Below, piece by piece: positions 48,040-59,874 of a DNA stretch of 64,000 nt; position 1 is the stretch's first letter, and every line of letters begins with the position of its first letter. Source of the stretch: Sternotherus odoratus (Eukaryota > Chordata > Testudines > Kinosternidae); NCBI GenBank assembly GCA_032164245.1, contig JAVMKO010000006.1:7827001-7891000 (forward strand), read 5' to 3'. The notes beneath the pieces were generated by a model. The model was not told the DNA's origin. It did no database searches and saw nothing but the letters and a program-made list of their open reading frames with translations. The translations under genes and the position numbers were made by a program.

Positions 48040-49915
48040 ACACATTAATTGGACAGAATGTAGTGGTAGCTTTCTGGAGGGAACGTGGCTGGCAGCAGAG
48101 AAATGTACTTGTCTGTCAACCAGTGGAAATCCACAATGAAAAGTTCCAAGAGCATTAGAATGGTTATTAAAGAGTTTGTGGTCTCTGTGGATAGAAAATC
48201 CCTGCTTGAACAGTAAGAGTGTAGCAGTAGGTATATGCCACCAAGCACCTGACTAGGATGGTGATTGTGAAATACTTAGGGAGATTCTACAAAGGCAGAA
48301 AACTCAATAATATTGTGAGATTTCAACTATCTTCATATTGTCTGGGTGTGTGTCACGTCAGGAAGGGATGCAGAGAGAAAACTTCTAGACCGGCGTTTCT
48401 CAAACCGAGGGGTCGGCGAGCTCCTTGCACCGCCGAAAAGCCGCCGATTCGATCACTTCCACATTCAGTGTCTTTTCAGTGGACATGCCGAGCTATTTCG
48501 GGATCACTCGGCATGTCTGCCAAAAATAGCCACGAAATGCGGAATTAATCAATTCAATGGCTTTTCGGCAGACATAAAAGGGTCCGCCGTGCCGAGGAAG
48601 AAAGGGAAAAGGGGTCGCGGCTCTCAACAGTTTGAGAACCCCTGTTCTAGACTCATTAAGTAAATGCTTCTTGGAGCACCTTGTCCTGGAACCCACAAGG
48701 GGAGAGGCAATTCTTGATTTAGTTCTAAGGAGAACACAGGGTCTGGTCCAAGTGGTGAACAGAACTGGATTGCTTGGTAATAACTTCTGCAGTGTAATTA
48801 AAATGATCATCCTCGAAGGGGGAAAAATGCCAAAGAAACCCACCACTGTAGCGTTTAACTTCAGAAAGGAGAACTGTATACAAAGAAATTAAAAGGAAGA
48901 GTTACAAGGGTGAAATGCCTGCAAACTGCATGGATACTATTTAAAAACACCATAAAAGAGGCTCAAACTAAATGTATACCCCAATTTAAGAAAAACAGCA
49001 CAAGGACAAAAAAAATGCCACCGTGGCTAAAAAGCAGAGTAAAAGAGGTTGTTAGAGGCAAAAAGGCATCCTTTCAAAATTGGAAGTCAAATCCTAGTAA
49101 GGAGAAAAGAGAATAAATTCTGGCAAGTCAAGTGTAAAAGTTTAACAAGGCAGGCCAAGAAAGATTTTGTAGAGCAACTAGGAAAAGATGCAATAAATAA
49201 TAGCACATTTTTAAAAAGTACCTCAAAAGCAAGAAACCTGCCAAACTGGGGCCGCTGAATGATCAAGGTGCTCCAGGAAGATGAGGCTGTTGCGGAGAAG
49301 TTAAATGAATTATTTTCATTGCTCTTCTCTGCAGAGGATATGGGGGAGATCCCTGAACCCAAACCATCCTCTTTAGGTGACAAATCTAAGGAACTGTCCC
49401 AGATTGAAGTCTCAGTAGAGGAGGTTTTGGAACAAATTGTTGAATTAAACAGTAATAAGTCACCAGGACTAGCTGTATTACCCAAGAGTTCTGAACAAGC
49501 AACTAACTGTGATATGTAACCTGTCATTTAACTCAGCCTCTGAACCAGATGACTAGGGGGTTAAAAAATGCTCCAGGGGCAATCCTACTAACTTCAGAAC
49601 CAGGCCGATTGGTTGGAACTAATAGTAAAGTACAGAATTATCAGACACACAGATAAACAAAAAGGTTTGGGGAAGAGTCAACGTGGCTTTTGTAAAAGGA
49701 AGTCAACCCTCACCAATCTCTTAGAATTCTTTGAGGGGGCCAACAAGCCTGTAGGCAAGGATGATGCATTGGATATAATGTACTTGGACTTTCAGAAAGC
49801 CTTTGACAAAGTCCCTCACCAATGGCACTTAAGCAAACTAAGCAGTCGTGGGATAAGAAGGAAGATCCTCTCATGGGTCAGTAACTGGGCGAAAGAGAGG
49901 CTTAGCTCTTGTAAC
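48040..49915 (+). mobile_element. CR1/L3-type LINE, endonuclease end and first half of reverse transcriptase
   Basis: The left part carries decayed endonuclease C-terminal sequence ('LVLEPTRGEAILDLVLRRTQ', 'PTTVAFNFRKENC'; 48632-48892), the linker ('AWILFKNTIKEAQTKCIPQF', 'RQAKKDFVEQLGKDAINN') and the N-terminal reverse-transcriptase blocks ('ELNSNKSPGL' ; 'KSQRGFCKRKSTLTNLLEFF'; 'IMYLDFQKAFDKVPHQWHLS'). It then stops abruptly at about 49915, before the palm ADD motif, so the 3' half is missing. Several frameshifts and stops are present. Start is approximate. A hAT MITE is inserted at 48391-48644. Confidence 0.85.
48391..48644. mobile_element. hAT-type MITE inserted in the LINE, perfect 8-bp TSD
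   Basis: Left end CGGCGTTTCTCAAACCG and right end CAGTTTGAGAACCCCTG are inverted. TTCTAGAC (48383-48390, 48645-48652) is a perfect 8-bp TSD. The flanks join as one LINE sequence when the 254 bp and one TSD copy are removed, so the MITE is younger than the LINE. Interior 'cactcggcatgtctgcc' and 'atggcttttcggcagac' contain short inverted words. Confidence 0.9.
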
Positions 49916-50371
49916 TAGTGCCCTCTTTAAGATGGAATTTCAAATCCCCAGTGATTGTTATGAAGTGCCCTTCCCCATGGCGGGTAGGCGTGCCTCTGTA
50001 TATTTGGCTGGTGCATAGAACGCCAAGTGGCAGGAACATTGCTCTCTCCTGCTGCACAGATTCTTTGCTGAAGGGTCAGACCCCAACTGCCCCAGGCATG
50101 ATGATGTATGTTGAGTTTCCTATCCGACTTGCCCGCTTTGCGGCATCTTCAGCTAGTGCAGAAATTCAGTGGCTCTTGCTGCAAGTACCTGCTATGCCGA
50201 AAATCCTATTCGGTTGTTTCAGAGTCACCCAAGAGGGGATTGTTTTCATTAGGCCCTGGTGGGAGGATGAGTGAGAGGCTGATTGTGAAAATAGCCGTGC
50301 GAAGGATCCAGTTGCACGGCCAGTGCTTCCTAAATGAATAATGACCACAGCCTGTTTCACTTTTGCCACAC

Positions 50372-50497
50372 TAGGGTGACCAGATGTCTCAATTTTATAG
50401 GGACAGTCCCGCTATTTGGGGCTTTTTCGTATATAGGCTCCTATTCCCCCCCTCCCATCCCGTCCTGATTTTTCACACTTGCTGCCTGGTCAGCCTA
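50372..50497. mobile_element. Short hAT-type MITE, second copy, perfect 8-bp TSD
   Basis: Left end TAGGGTGACCAGATG and right end CTGGTCAGCCTA are inverted. TGCCACAC (50364-50371, 50498-50505) is a perfect TSD. The interior ('tatagggacagtcccgc', 'gtcctgatttttcacac') is the reverse of the 35829 copy. Confidence 0.9.
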
Positions 50498-50505
50498 TGC
50501 CACAC

Positions 50506-51159
50506 TAGCTTCCTAATGGCTCTGAATGTTACTGCAGCGCTTCTCTCAGGTACTGTCTTTTGCATTGGGGCCTCTATTGAAGGAAGGATTTAAACCAGCC
50601 ACTACAAAATATATGTTCATTACACTTCTGCACTGAGCTAGCAAGCAGTGGTCACACACCCCCTGGTACGCAGGGTGTCACACCAAGGCATCTAACCAGT
50701 CTCTGGTGATGAAGATGACCCTGTAGGTTTTTTAATGCATGGGAGATTTAAAGGAGAGGGGGAGTGTCCATGTTGATAGGCAGATGTGCATTGTATCCTC
50801 TCTTTAGCAAGACAATGGGGCATATTGTGCTTGTCCCCTACAGAGGTGCACAAAAGGGCATAAGGGGAAACTTTTCTCCACTAGGCACATCCCGGGGCCA
50901 GGCACAGTTTCCTGATCCCAGAGACTGCACCCTGCTAGCTCCCACCAGGGTGCAAACCACCCCAAAGTGGGAGGGAGACTGACCTCCCCCCGACTGACCC
51001 ACAGGGAGTGCCTTCTGCACCCTCCGTAGGTGTGGTACAGTGAGCATGCTTTCATGTATGGGCCAGCCCATGACGAATAATGCCTCCGCTGGGGTGGTGT
51101 GCAGGTTTGGAATGACGCTAGATGTGGTTGCTCTGTAAACGGCAGCGTTGCCAGCGCTC
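50506..51159. other. Intronic sequence, nothing recognised
   Basis: No exon or named repeat; mixed composition with a GC-richer stretch at 50870-51060. Confidence 0.4.
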
Positions 51160-51430
51160 GCTATATGATCACGAATCTCGCAATATTTGGCATTCTTCTT
51201 AAAGCCCCAGCTCCCGGAATCCGGTGATCATGGGAGAATCCCGGCTTTCATTCAATAAAAACAAATTCCTAGCCTTTCTGGTTGTGCTGGAAAGCTGGCA
51301 GATGTGTGCTGGAAAGGCTCAGAACAAGAAGGCAAATAAAAAGATCCCTAAATTTATTATTGTTTTTTAAAATCTTGTGATTTGGGGGGGGGCATGATTC
51401 ATGATTCTCGAATGTTTTGTGTTGGCAATG
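51160..51430 (+). repeat. Unclassified dispersed repeat, copy B
   Basis: Same ordered words as 23455-23635 but on the opposite strand: 'ctcgcaatatttggc', 'cttaaagccccagctccc', 'ccggtgatcatgggag'. 'aaaatcttgtgatttggggg' and 'catgattctcgaatg' may belong to its right part. Confidence 0.5.
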
Positions 51431-51519
51431 CTGAAATTATAAGAGGTATGTTCACACTGCTTTGGTCCCTTATGGTATGGGGTGAAAATGCAGAAGGTAC
51501 GACACAGGGGGAACAAGAT

Positions 51520-52326
51520 GAGCCCAGACAAATTAGAGGATTGGGCCAAAAGAAATCTGATGAGGTTCAACAAGGACAAGTGCAGAGTCCTGCACTTAGG
51601 ACGGAAGAATCCCATGCACTGCTACAGACTAGGGACCGAATGGCTAGGCAGCAGTTCTGCAGAAAAGGACCTAGCGGTTACAGTGGACAAGAGGCTGGCT
51701 AGGAGTCAACAGTGTGCCCTTGTTGCCAAGAGGGCTAACAGCATTTTGGGTTGTATAAGCAGGGCAATTGCCAGCAGATCGAGGGATGTGATCGTTCCCC
51801 TCTGTTCGACATTGGTGAGGCCTCATGTGGAGTACCGTGTCTAGTTTTCGGCATCACACTACAAGAAGAATGTAGATAAATTGGAAAGAGTTCAGCGGAG
51901 GGCAACAAATATATTAGGAGTCTGGAGCACATGACTTGCAAGGAGAGGCTGAGAGAACTGGAATTGTTTAGTCTGCAGAGGCGAATGAGGGGGGATTTGA
52001 TAGCCGCTTTCAACTACCTGAAAGAGGATGGCTCTAGACTGTTCTCAGTGGTAGCAGATGACCGAACAAGGAGTAATGATCTCAAGTTGCAGTTGGGGGA
52101 GGTTTAGGTTGGATATTAGGAAAAACTGTTTCACTAGGAGGGTAGTGAAGCATTGGAATGGGTTACCTAGGGAGGTGGTAGAATCTCCTTCCTTAGAGGT
52201 TTTTAAGGTCAGGCTTGACAAAGCCCTGGCTGGGATGATTTAGTTGGGGATTGGTCCTGCTTTGAGCAGGGGGTTGGACTAGATGACCTCCTGAGGTCCC
52301 TTCCAACCCTGAGATTCTATGATTCT
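51520..52326 (+). mobile_element. 5'-truncated CR1 LINE, reverse-transcriptase C-terminal part and 3' end
   Basis: Reads '[20 protein letters not shown]', 'VLHLGRKNPMHCYRLGTEWL' and 'STLVRPHVEYRV' then a stop at 51842-51844. Decayed 'ERVQRRATN', '[10 protein letters not shown]' and '[11 protein letters not shown]' follow in other frames, then '[20 protein letters not shown]' and 'LDKALAGMI' at 52143-52243. The tail is 'gatgacctcctgaggtccct' and 'gattctatgattct'. It corresponds to the C-terminal two thirds of the 33917-35330 copy, on the opposite strand, and is more decayed. Confidence 0.92.
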
Positions 52327-52616
52327 CTGGCAGAGGAGGGAGAAGAGGTTGCTGTTGATGCCTTTTCTGAGTGGCTGAAAAGGAGCAGAAAGACTGGGGG
52401 CACAGAGCATCTGGTTTGAAAGCAGTTGCATCAAACTCTCCTAAGGAAGAAGAGACCTGAGAGCGGAGTGATGATCAGGACATTTACCTAAGGGAAAACA
52501 GGCTTGAATAAGGCAAAACGAGATTGTGGGGAAATAGCTCCTGAGATGATGGTTACAGCATTCTGTCCGCAGCAGGTGAATCATTGCAGGTGGAGATACC
52601 CGGCAAGAAGTTTTAA

Positions 52617-54545
52617 GTTCTTCTTCGAGTGCTTGCTCATGTCCATTCCATATTAGGTGTGTGTACTTGCCACATGCACCGGTGCTGGAATTTTTTCCCT
52701 CAGCAGTATCCGTAGGGGACTGGCTCTGGCGCCCCCTGGAGTGGCACCTTCTTGGTGCGGTATAAGGGGCGCCGCTGGCTCCCCCAACTCTTGGTTCCTT
52801 CTCGCAGCCAGTGACGGTGCTGGAACACATGTTGCTTCGGCCAGTGTTGTTTCGTATTCTGTTCTTGTGAGCTTTGAAAATCTGTGATATAGTTGTATAT
52901 CGTTAGTAGTTTTGTAGTTACCCTTAGTAGTAGTTTTTCACTTTTCATTAGTCCCAAACGGGACTCAGCCTGGGGACGGCACATGCCCCGCCCTGGTGCC
53001 CAAGCTTTAAGCCCTGCGATGGGTGCAAAAGGCGTGTGCCCATCAGCGATCCACATACCACATAAAGCGCTTAGCGAAGGGCACATAAGTGACAAGTGCT
53101 GTATCTGCAAGCCCTACACACCTAGGATGGGACTTCTGCATCAGCCATGAAATCCACCTGGAAGCTTGTCACCTTCCCAGCATCAGGAATACGGTGCCGG
53201 ACCAGCTCAGGAGGGACTTCTCCTCTTACTATGAGCGGTCGCTCAATACAGAGGTAGCCTGCATGATCTTCCAAAGGTGGGGAACCCCCCAAGTGGACCT
53301 GTTCACTACCAGACAGAACAGGAAATGCCACTGATTTTGATCTCGACAGGGTCTGAGCCAGGTCTCCCTCCTCGATGCCTTCCTCCTGTCGTGGCCTGAT
53401 GTACGCGTTCCTTCCAGTTCCTCTCATCAGCAGGGCCCTGGCAAAGATCAAGAGAGATCAGGCGTAGGTTATCATGATCGTCCCAGCGTGGCCCTGCCAG
53501 CATTGGTTCGGCATGCTCATGAACCTGTCAACGGCCCCTCCGTGGCTCTGCCCAACCAACCGGACCTGCTGTCGCAGAACCACGGTTACACCCCAAACTC
53601 GGGCCCCTCCACCTTACACCCCAAACTTGGGCTCCTCCACCTCTCAGCATGCATGCTGCATGGCTGAACCTGGAGGAGCAGACCTGTTTGGAAGGAGTCC
53701 AACAGGTCCTCCTGGAAAGTAGGAAGCCCTCAACTAGACTGATTTACCTGGCCAATCGGACGAGGTTTTCCCTCTGGGCGTCCGAATGGGGGAATCTCTC
53801 CCTCGTATTCCAGGCTGTCTTGGATTACCTGCTCCCTTTGAGGAACCCGGGCCTGGTACACTCTTCCATTAGAAGGCCTCTTGCGGCCAGCTCCACTTTT
53901 CACCCGCTGATCCAAGGACAGATGGTGTTGTCCCATGATATGACGCCTGTTCCCTTTCCCACCTGTCATGGAAGGTCACTCTCCTGGTGGCAGTGACATT
54001 GGCAAGACGGGTCTCAGAAATTAAAGCCTTGACCTCAGAACTGCCGTCCGTGGTCTTCTACAAAGATAAGGTTCAGTTGCAGTCCCACCCAGCCTTCCTG
54101 CCAAAGGTGGTCTCCACCTTCCATATGAGCCAAGACATCTTCCTCCTGGTATTCTGTCCCAAACCACACAAGACCAGTGAGGAGAGGCATCTTCACGGTC
54201 TGAACGTCCAGAGGGCCTCAGCTTTTTACTTAGAACATACCAACCCTTTCCGTAAATCGACTCAACTATTCATCGCTACAGCGGATAGGATGAAGGGTCA
54301 CCTGGTGTCCTCGCAGGTGATTTCCAATTGGATCGCCTCGCCTGTTACGACCTAGCAGTGATTCCAGGGGCATATTGAGGGGACTGCCAGAACGAGGATA
54401 CTGCTGAGGGAAAATCTTCCGGCATCAGTGCATGTGGCAAGCACACACCCATGATGGAATGGACGTGAGCAAAGGATTCAGCCTTGACAGCAACACATCT
54501 CGGAGAACACCAGGTATGGAAAAGTTAACTGTCTTTTCGAAAGTA
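52617..54545 (+). mobile_element. DIRS-like retroelement, internally deleted, with inverted terminal repeats
   Basis: DIRS elements move with a tyrosine recombinase and have inverted termini instead of LTRs. Left terminus about 52617-52710 and right about 54396-54540 are inverted: left 'gcttgctcatgtccattcca' faces right 'tggaatggacgtgagc', and 'ttgccacatgcac' faces 'gtgcatgtggcaa'. 'ccctcagcagtatcc' faces 'ggatactgctgaggg'. Between them are a leader with 'gtataagggg', a short end of a reverse transcriptase/RNase H region ('WGTPQVDLFTTRQNRKCH', 53277-53333) and a tyrosine-recombinase part. Gag and most of RT are deleted. No TSD is expected. Confidence 0.82.
53649..54355 (+). pseudogene. DIRS tyrosine recombinase fragment
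   Basis: Two overlapping frames. 53649-53996 gives an N-terminal recombinase-like region ('VLLESRKPSTRLIYLANRTR', 'FSLWASEWG', 'VLDYLLPLRNPGL'). 53987-54355 gives 'AVTLARRVSEIKALTSELP' with the box-I type Arg, then 'KVVSTFHMSQDIFLLVFC', 'ERHLHGLNVQRASAFYLEHT' and 'PFRKSTQLFIATADRMKGHL'. The segment that should carry the His-x-x-Arg pair and the Tyr nucleophile is cut off by the right terminal repeat. A frameshift near 53985 separates the two pieces. It cannot be active. Confidence 0.8.
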
Positions 54546-56325
54546 CTCGGCCCTCTTTTTAATGGTTTCTTTCAAATGCTTTGGTGCAAAGATTTGTCCC
54601 TTCTGTTATGTTTTCACAGAGCCTGGTCCTGATCGGGACCTTTAAGTGTTGCCACAGTGCATAGAAATAAACAAGGAGAGAATTATAAATAATTCCTCCA
54701 TTTTCTGAAATGCTGAGACTTTTTTGAAGTCACACACAATGCAAAAAAGCATCTAACTAAGCAGGCCATCCCAGGTGATTCAGCAGAAGCATCCAAAAGT
54801 AGCAGCCTGTTTTCCTGGATGGATCTGACAGGGTTGGATTCCTCAGAATTGCTCTTCATCCTGGGGTTTTGTTGGGAAGCCCCTGTACTTATCTCTCTCT
54901 CTCCCCGCTAACCCTTCCTATTCCATTTGTCTTTACTGCTTCCTCCTAGTCCACCTCACCACTGCGGTGGCTTGCTGTACGTTACCTCTCCTGCACATCA
55001 ACGCTCCCTCACATAACTTTCCTGCGCAAACACCCCTCTCCCAGGGGAGCGACTTCCTGGCACATCACAATGACTTCTTTCTGCATCGCCAGAGCCCTCA
55101 CGCCTGCCATCACGCTGCTCCAATTCCGCTGAAAGATTTATAGAGCCTGTATTCATGGAACCTTTTCACCGCGTTTCATTGCGGGGTCAAGTGTACACGT
55201 TTGCAGTGTATCCGAATATTCCCTCAACCCGGCCCCAACCTTTAATGTTACGCTGTAACTTTGATAAACATTTGCAATGTAATGACTGAGGTGGTTGACT
55301 AATACCCTGTGTAACACTGAGCTCTAGCTATGGCCCTATGGTTTTTAATTCCTGCCTATTTATATAACCACATGTTCCACTGAGGGAAGCACATCGTATT
55401 CTGTGCAGAGAACCGCCAGTAGGGCAGCGGCAGCCAGTCATTTTCCCCTAGCGGATTGCCCTGGATCACACATGAGAATCGCAGTGTTATAAGGTGCTGA
55501 CATTCAAGCCGATTTGAGGTGGCAAAGCCCGCTGATGTGTTTTGATGGCAACATGTTCTGACCATCAGCAGGCGCCGCTGGAGACAACCCAACTGTACTT
55601 CATACGCTAGTCCATAACCTTCCTTAACACAATATTTGCTTGGATGTGAACCACAGTAAGTCCACAAAGAGATGCTAAAAAATAAACATGGCCAGTCAGC
55701 CTTTGTCCCAGCCCCTCAGTTCAATCAATATGCCCATTAATCTTCTATTCCAAAGCAAATCCCTCAAATACTTAGTGTTTGTTCAGTTTTTTTAAAAAGT
55801 GCCCGTTTTATCCACAATAGCTTCTGTCCAGCTGGAGGTCTAAACATTGTGTTCCAGGGCACAGACTTCGGCATGCCGTCTCTGCAAAGGTACAGCTTGT
55901 TTCTGACATCAAATCTGGTCAAAGTCTTTCTCGGAGGAATGGTGATCTCGCTCTAGGGACACTTTGTCTGGTGCCTTGGCATATTATTACTAAACACTAT
56001 TATGTTTCAGGTTTTAAATATGACCAGTTGATGTCCATTAAAGAATCCACTTTGTGAGATGTTCCAATATTGTTTACTTCCCCAGGATTCAATCTTGACC
56101 CAGAGTGACACCCTGAGATCAGATTCTGCCCTGTCGAGTAGCTCAGCAGGCATATGAATACCACTGCTCTCTTCCTCTATTGCTAGTTTGCACCACAGTT
56201 GCTGTTTTACGTGATCAGAGCTGCGAAAATGGCCAGTAAAGGGTAATACATATATTGTTTATAGGGACAATAACTATGGGCCAAATTCTGTTCTCCATTC
56301 CAACAGCTGTCAATCTAGATTAACT
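54546..56325. other. Intronic sequence, nothing recognised
   Basis: About 1.8 kb. No exon or named repeat. Low ORF content. Confidence 0.45.
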
Positions 56326-56332
56326 CTATTTA

Positions 56333-56511
56333 ATAGATTTAAGAATAGCACCCGTGTTAGTCTGTATCCATAAAGAAAATGAGGAATACCTGTGGCACCT
56401 TAGAGACTAACCAGTTTATTTCAGCATAAGTTTTCGTGGACTATAGCCCACAAAAGCTTATGCTGAAATAAACTGGTTAGTCTTTAAGGTGCTACAAGTA
56501 GTCCTCATTTT
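56333..56511. mobile_element. Penelope-type palindromic insertion (arms only)
   Basis: Two arms of about 68 bp (56375-56443 and 56444-56512) meet with almost no spacer: 'aaaatgaggaatacctgtgg' and 'agtcctcattttc' at the outside, 'gcataagttttcgtgg' and 'ccacaaaagcttatgc' at the centre. The arms match the ends of the Penelope copies at 19933 and 58615. CTATTTA (56326-56332 and 56512-56518) may be the core of a diverged TSD. No coding part. Confidence 0.8.
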
Positions 56512-56519
56512 CTATTTAG

Positions 56520-58577
56520 TGGAGTTACTCTAGGTTTGCACCAATGTAAATGATATGAGAATCCAGCCCAATGTTAAGAACCGGTCACAACAGTCTGACA
56601 GTGGTCAATCCATACTGCCTGTAGGAAGGGTAGTAGGTAACATGGTTTTTCCTCTGTACTTAATTTACAGTGTCCCGTTAATAGATGTATCTGTTTCTAT
56701 GGCTGGAGAACAGAAGTGGACATTAGACAAAACTTCCAATAGGCCCCAGGGAAGGAATAAACAAAGGGCCCTTGACCGCGGATAGAACGTTGGGAGCTCT
56801 TTATAGATTTGCTATAATCACTGTTGTTTTGGGCTATCAGAATGTCATCGCCCGGCTCCACACTGTGCAGATTCCCTACTGTCCTCAGAGTGCGAAAGGG
56901 TGCCATGCAGCAAACCCGCCCCTTTTAAAAAGCGACTGAAAAATTATGAAGTCCATATTTAACCAGGAAAAACTCCCAGTGACTTTGGTGAGAGGGTCAC
57001 CTGGGTAAAGACTGAATAAAATGCAATGAAGATCTGGCCTAGGGATTGAATAGCAATTTTAGGGAAGAATGATGCCCAAGAGAGCGATGGAAGACTCGGA
57101 GGAAAAGAGAACAAAGGATAAGGAAGGATAGTCCATAAGGGGCTCTGAAAGGCATTGCTGTGTTCTCAATATCATTGACATAATTGATTTTGTGTCCTAA
57201 CACAGTATGACGTCTGATTATTCTGCTCACAGTCCAAGAATGAAGATCATGAGCTGGACTCTTCTCAGCTACCCCAGTGCACACCCACTGGGTCTGATTG
57301 TGGTCTCACACTGGTGTAAATGGGAGCAGTATCTGGCTCATTAACTTCAACGGAGTTACTCCAGATTGATGCCAGCGTAGCTGAGAGCAGAATCTGGCTC
57401 TGTTTTCTCACAGTGCCCCAGTTTCTTTACAAGACTATAAAGAGTCTGTTGTTTTTAAAATTTCAGTTACTGCATGTTGAATGCCAGACCACAGAAAACA
57501 TTTAGGCCTTGTAATATACTTCAGTTTTTATCTGAGCTTGCAAGTTAACTAATTAATGATATGTTTGATTCTAAGCATGCATTCTGTCTGCACGCAACAT
57601 GTTAATTCTTGATTAGTAACCATGGCACCTTGCCGTGTGTCATTCCTACAAGGCTGGTACATGGGTGACTTCATGTACCCAGATCACAACGCTTTTATTT
57701 TGCAGTGTAGACAGGAGTGTATCCCTTCCCCTTACAATGTCTCTATAACTGGTTTGATTGAGTCTCCTTCCTCCCAGCTCTCTGTGTGATAAAACACCCC
57801 AGAGCACATTGACTCATGTGTGGCTGATGCCATTCTCTGTGCATGTCCTCCCTATCCCCTCCTGAGGCATTATGGGATAGATGCCCGGTTTTTCCCAGAA
57901 TGCACAGGTTCAAACGCAGGCAGGATGATTGATGTGGGTTGCAAACTCATTCAGCACATGGTTGCATTATGGAAAAATATGACAGTATAAACCTTGCCAT
58001 GGTTGTTGTCAGAGGATAATTCCAAAATGACCTGGTTACAAAATCAGGGCTGCATTTGCAGTGTAAATGGAGCTTTTAAAAAAAATCCCAGCACGAAATA
58101 ATGAAAACTAAACATCCTTTTTGCCAAAAGCAAAGGGGCAGTTGTGAAGAGCTGCCTTTTCTCCATGTGATTCTTACTGTGCCAGCCTTCAGAAAAGCAA
58201 ACCGTCTGTCATTTTCCCTCTCTGTTCTTGTACCTACCCAAACACAATTCCTTTGAAAGTTATTAATGCATCATTAAATATTCTGCTGTGCATTGGGCAA
58301 TGGAATGAGCAGGGTCTTTTAAAAACTCAATTTAATAAAACCAGTACAAGCCTTTGGCTCCTCTCTCAAGAGGTATGGCAGAGAGGTAAGAAATGAAAGT
58401 TCCAGACCAATAGTTTATTACATTCAGGCACTCACTTTTTTTTGCCTATGTAATTGGTTCCACCTGAAAATGATCTTGCTGCATATGAGTTTTCATTTGT
58501 CAACTGGAAATACCGTTTAACTCCTTATTCACTGCTAAGAAGCAAATTTACTCTACACCTTTTGCCTTCAGGAGGAA
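56520..58577. other. Intronic sequence, nothing recognised
   Basis: No exon or named repeat was recognised. 'ttgcagtgtagacaggagtg' near 57702 may be a short relic of a gtctacact element. Confidence 0.4.
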
Positions 58578-59345
58578 GGGTGATTAAGACCTTAGACTGA
58601 CACTGAGGAGATAGTATCAGAGGTGTAGCCCTGTTAGTCTGGATCTGCAAAAGCGACAAAGAGTCTTGTAGCAACATATAGACTAACAGATTTTAGGGAT
58701 CATGAGCTTTCCTGAGTTAAGACCCACTTCATCAGATGAATGTTGTGGAAATCTCCAGAGGCAAAGCGGTTGGTGGGTTATGGGTATAGGGTGATTTTTA
58801 GTGGACACAAATCAGATATTAAGAATGGCAATATACAAAAGCCTGTTGGAGAACACTTCAACCTGCGTGGGTATACAATTACAGACCTTAAGACAGCCAT
58901 CCTGCAGCAAAAAAACCCTTCAAAACTAGACTTCAAAGAGAAACTGCTGAGCTCCAGTTCATCTGCAAATGTGACCTCATCAGGTCTGGACTTAATATTA
59001 GCTGTGAATAGCTCACCAATTACAAAAGCAGTTTCTCCTCTCTGGGCGTTCACACCTCCAGATCACCTGCTGGAAGTGGGCTTCACCACCACCCCTGATT
59101 GAATTTACTTTGCTTTCTTGCCTGTCTATTTATACCTGCCTCTGGAGATTTCCAGGACATTCATCTGATGAAGTGGGTCTTAACCCAGGAAAGCTCATGA
59201 TCCCTAAAATCTATTAGTCTATAAGGTGCTACAAGACCCTTTGTCGCTTTTACTGAGGAGATAGGGGTTCTGTTCCCACCTCTGCCAGATACTTCCTGGC
59301 CCTCGGTGTCCTCCTCCCAATATATAACATAGGAATAATATTGCC
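58578..59345 (+). repeat. MIR/CORE-SINE split by a Penelope insertion
   Basis: 58578-58614 ('gggtgattaagaccttagac') and 59265-59345 ('gggttctgttcccacctctg', 'cctggccctcggtgtcctcc', 'aacataggaataatattgcc') are the head and body of one MIR-type SINE. They join at the 13-bp TSD of the insertion. Confidence 0.7.
58615..59251 (+). mobile_element. Penelope-like element, internally deleted, 13-bp TSD
   Basis: Flanked by a perfect ACTGAGGAGATAG (58602-58614 and 59252-59264). Long inverted arms (about 58640-58763 and 59137-59250; 'gcgacaaagagtcttgtagc' faces 'gctacaagaccctttgtcgc') enclose a GIY-YIG endonuclease remnant on + (58740-59102): 'FSGHKSDIKNGNIQKPVGEH', 'FNLRGYTITDLKTAILQQKN' and 'LDFKEKLLSS'. 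The catalytic Tyr-Ile-Gly part and the reverse transcriptase are absent. Arms at both ends in inverted orientation match the known pseudo-LTR arrangement of Penelope elements. Confidence 0.88.
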
Positions 59346-59418
59346 TCCTTTGTCTTTGTGGGATTTTCACAAGTGCTTAATGCTGGCCTCACTTTGCTCC
59401 CACTGAAGTCAGTGTTAA

Positions 59419-59528
59419 AATCCCAGTGGGCTGTAAGCTCGGAGGGGCAGGGACTGTCTCACTTTGTATATGTAGAGCCCCTGGCGCCATGGGGCCTCTA
59501 GATGTTACTGTAATGCGAATAATAATTT
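59419..59528 (+). repeat. L2/CR1-like LINE tail fragment
   Basis: 'ctgtaagctcggaggggcag' then 'ggactgtctcac', 'tagagcccctggcgccatgg' and 'gcgaataataat' resembles an L2-type 3' tail. Confidence 0.6.
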
Positions 59529-59874
59529 ACTCCCAAATGGTCTAATTAAAGTAAGGGTCTGCCAGTCTCACCCATGCTGAGTAGTGCCTGGCCGTGGAAG
59601 AAGACCCTTTGGTTTATCATCAATATGAGGATAAATGCAGAAAAACCTCTTCCGTGATACAAGGCTGAGAAATCAAACACTGAACTCAGTAAATTTCTAC
59701 AATTGTGGCCTCTTCTACAGTGTTAACTTGACACACCCACATCCTATAATATTAAATGAACAACATTCATAACATAAACAATAATACAGCCAAGTTTATA
59801 TTGGCATCACCAGTGGGACTCAGGGGAGTCCACTGCACTTCCCTCCCCTCCCCCACCGTCAAATCAGTTCTGTT

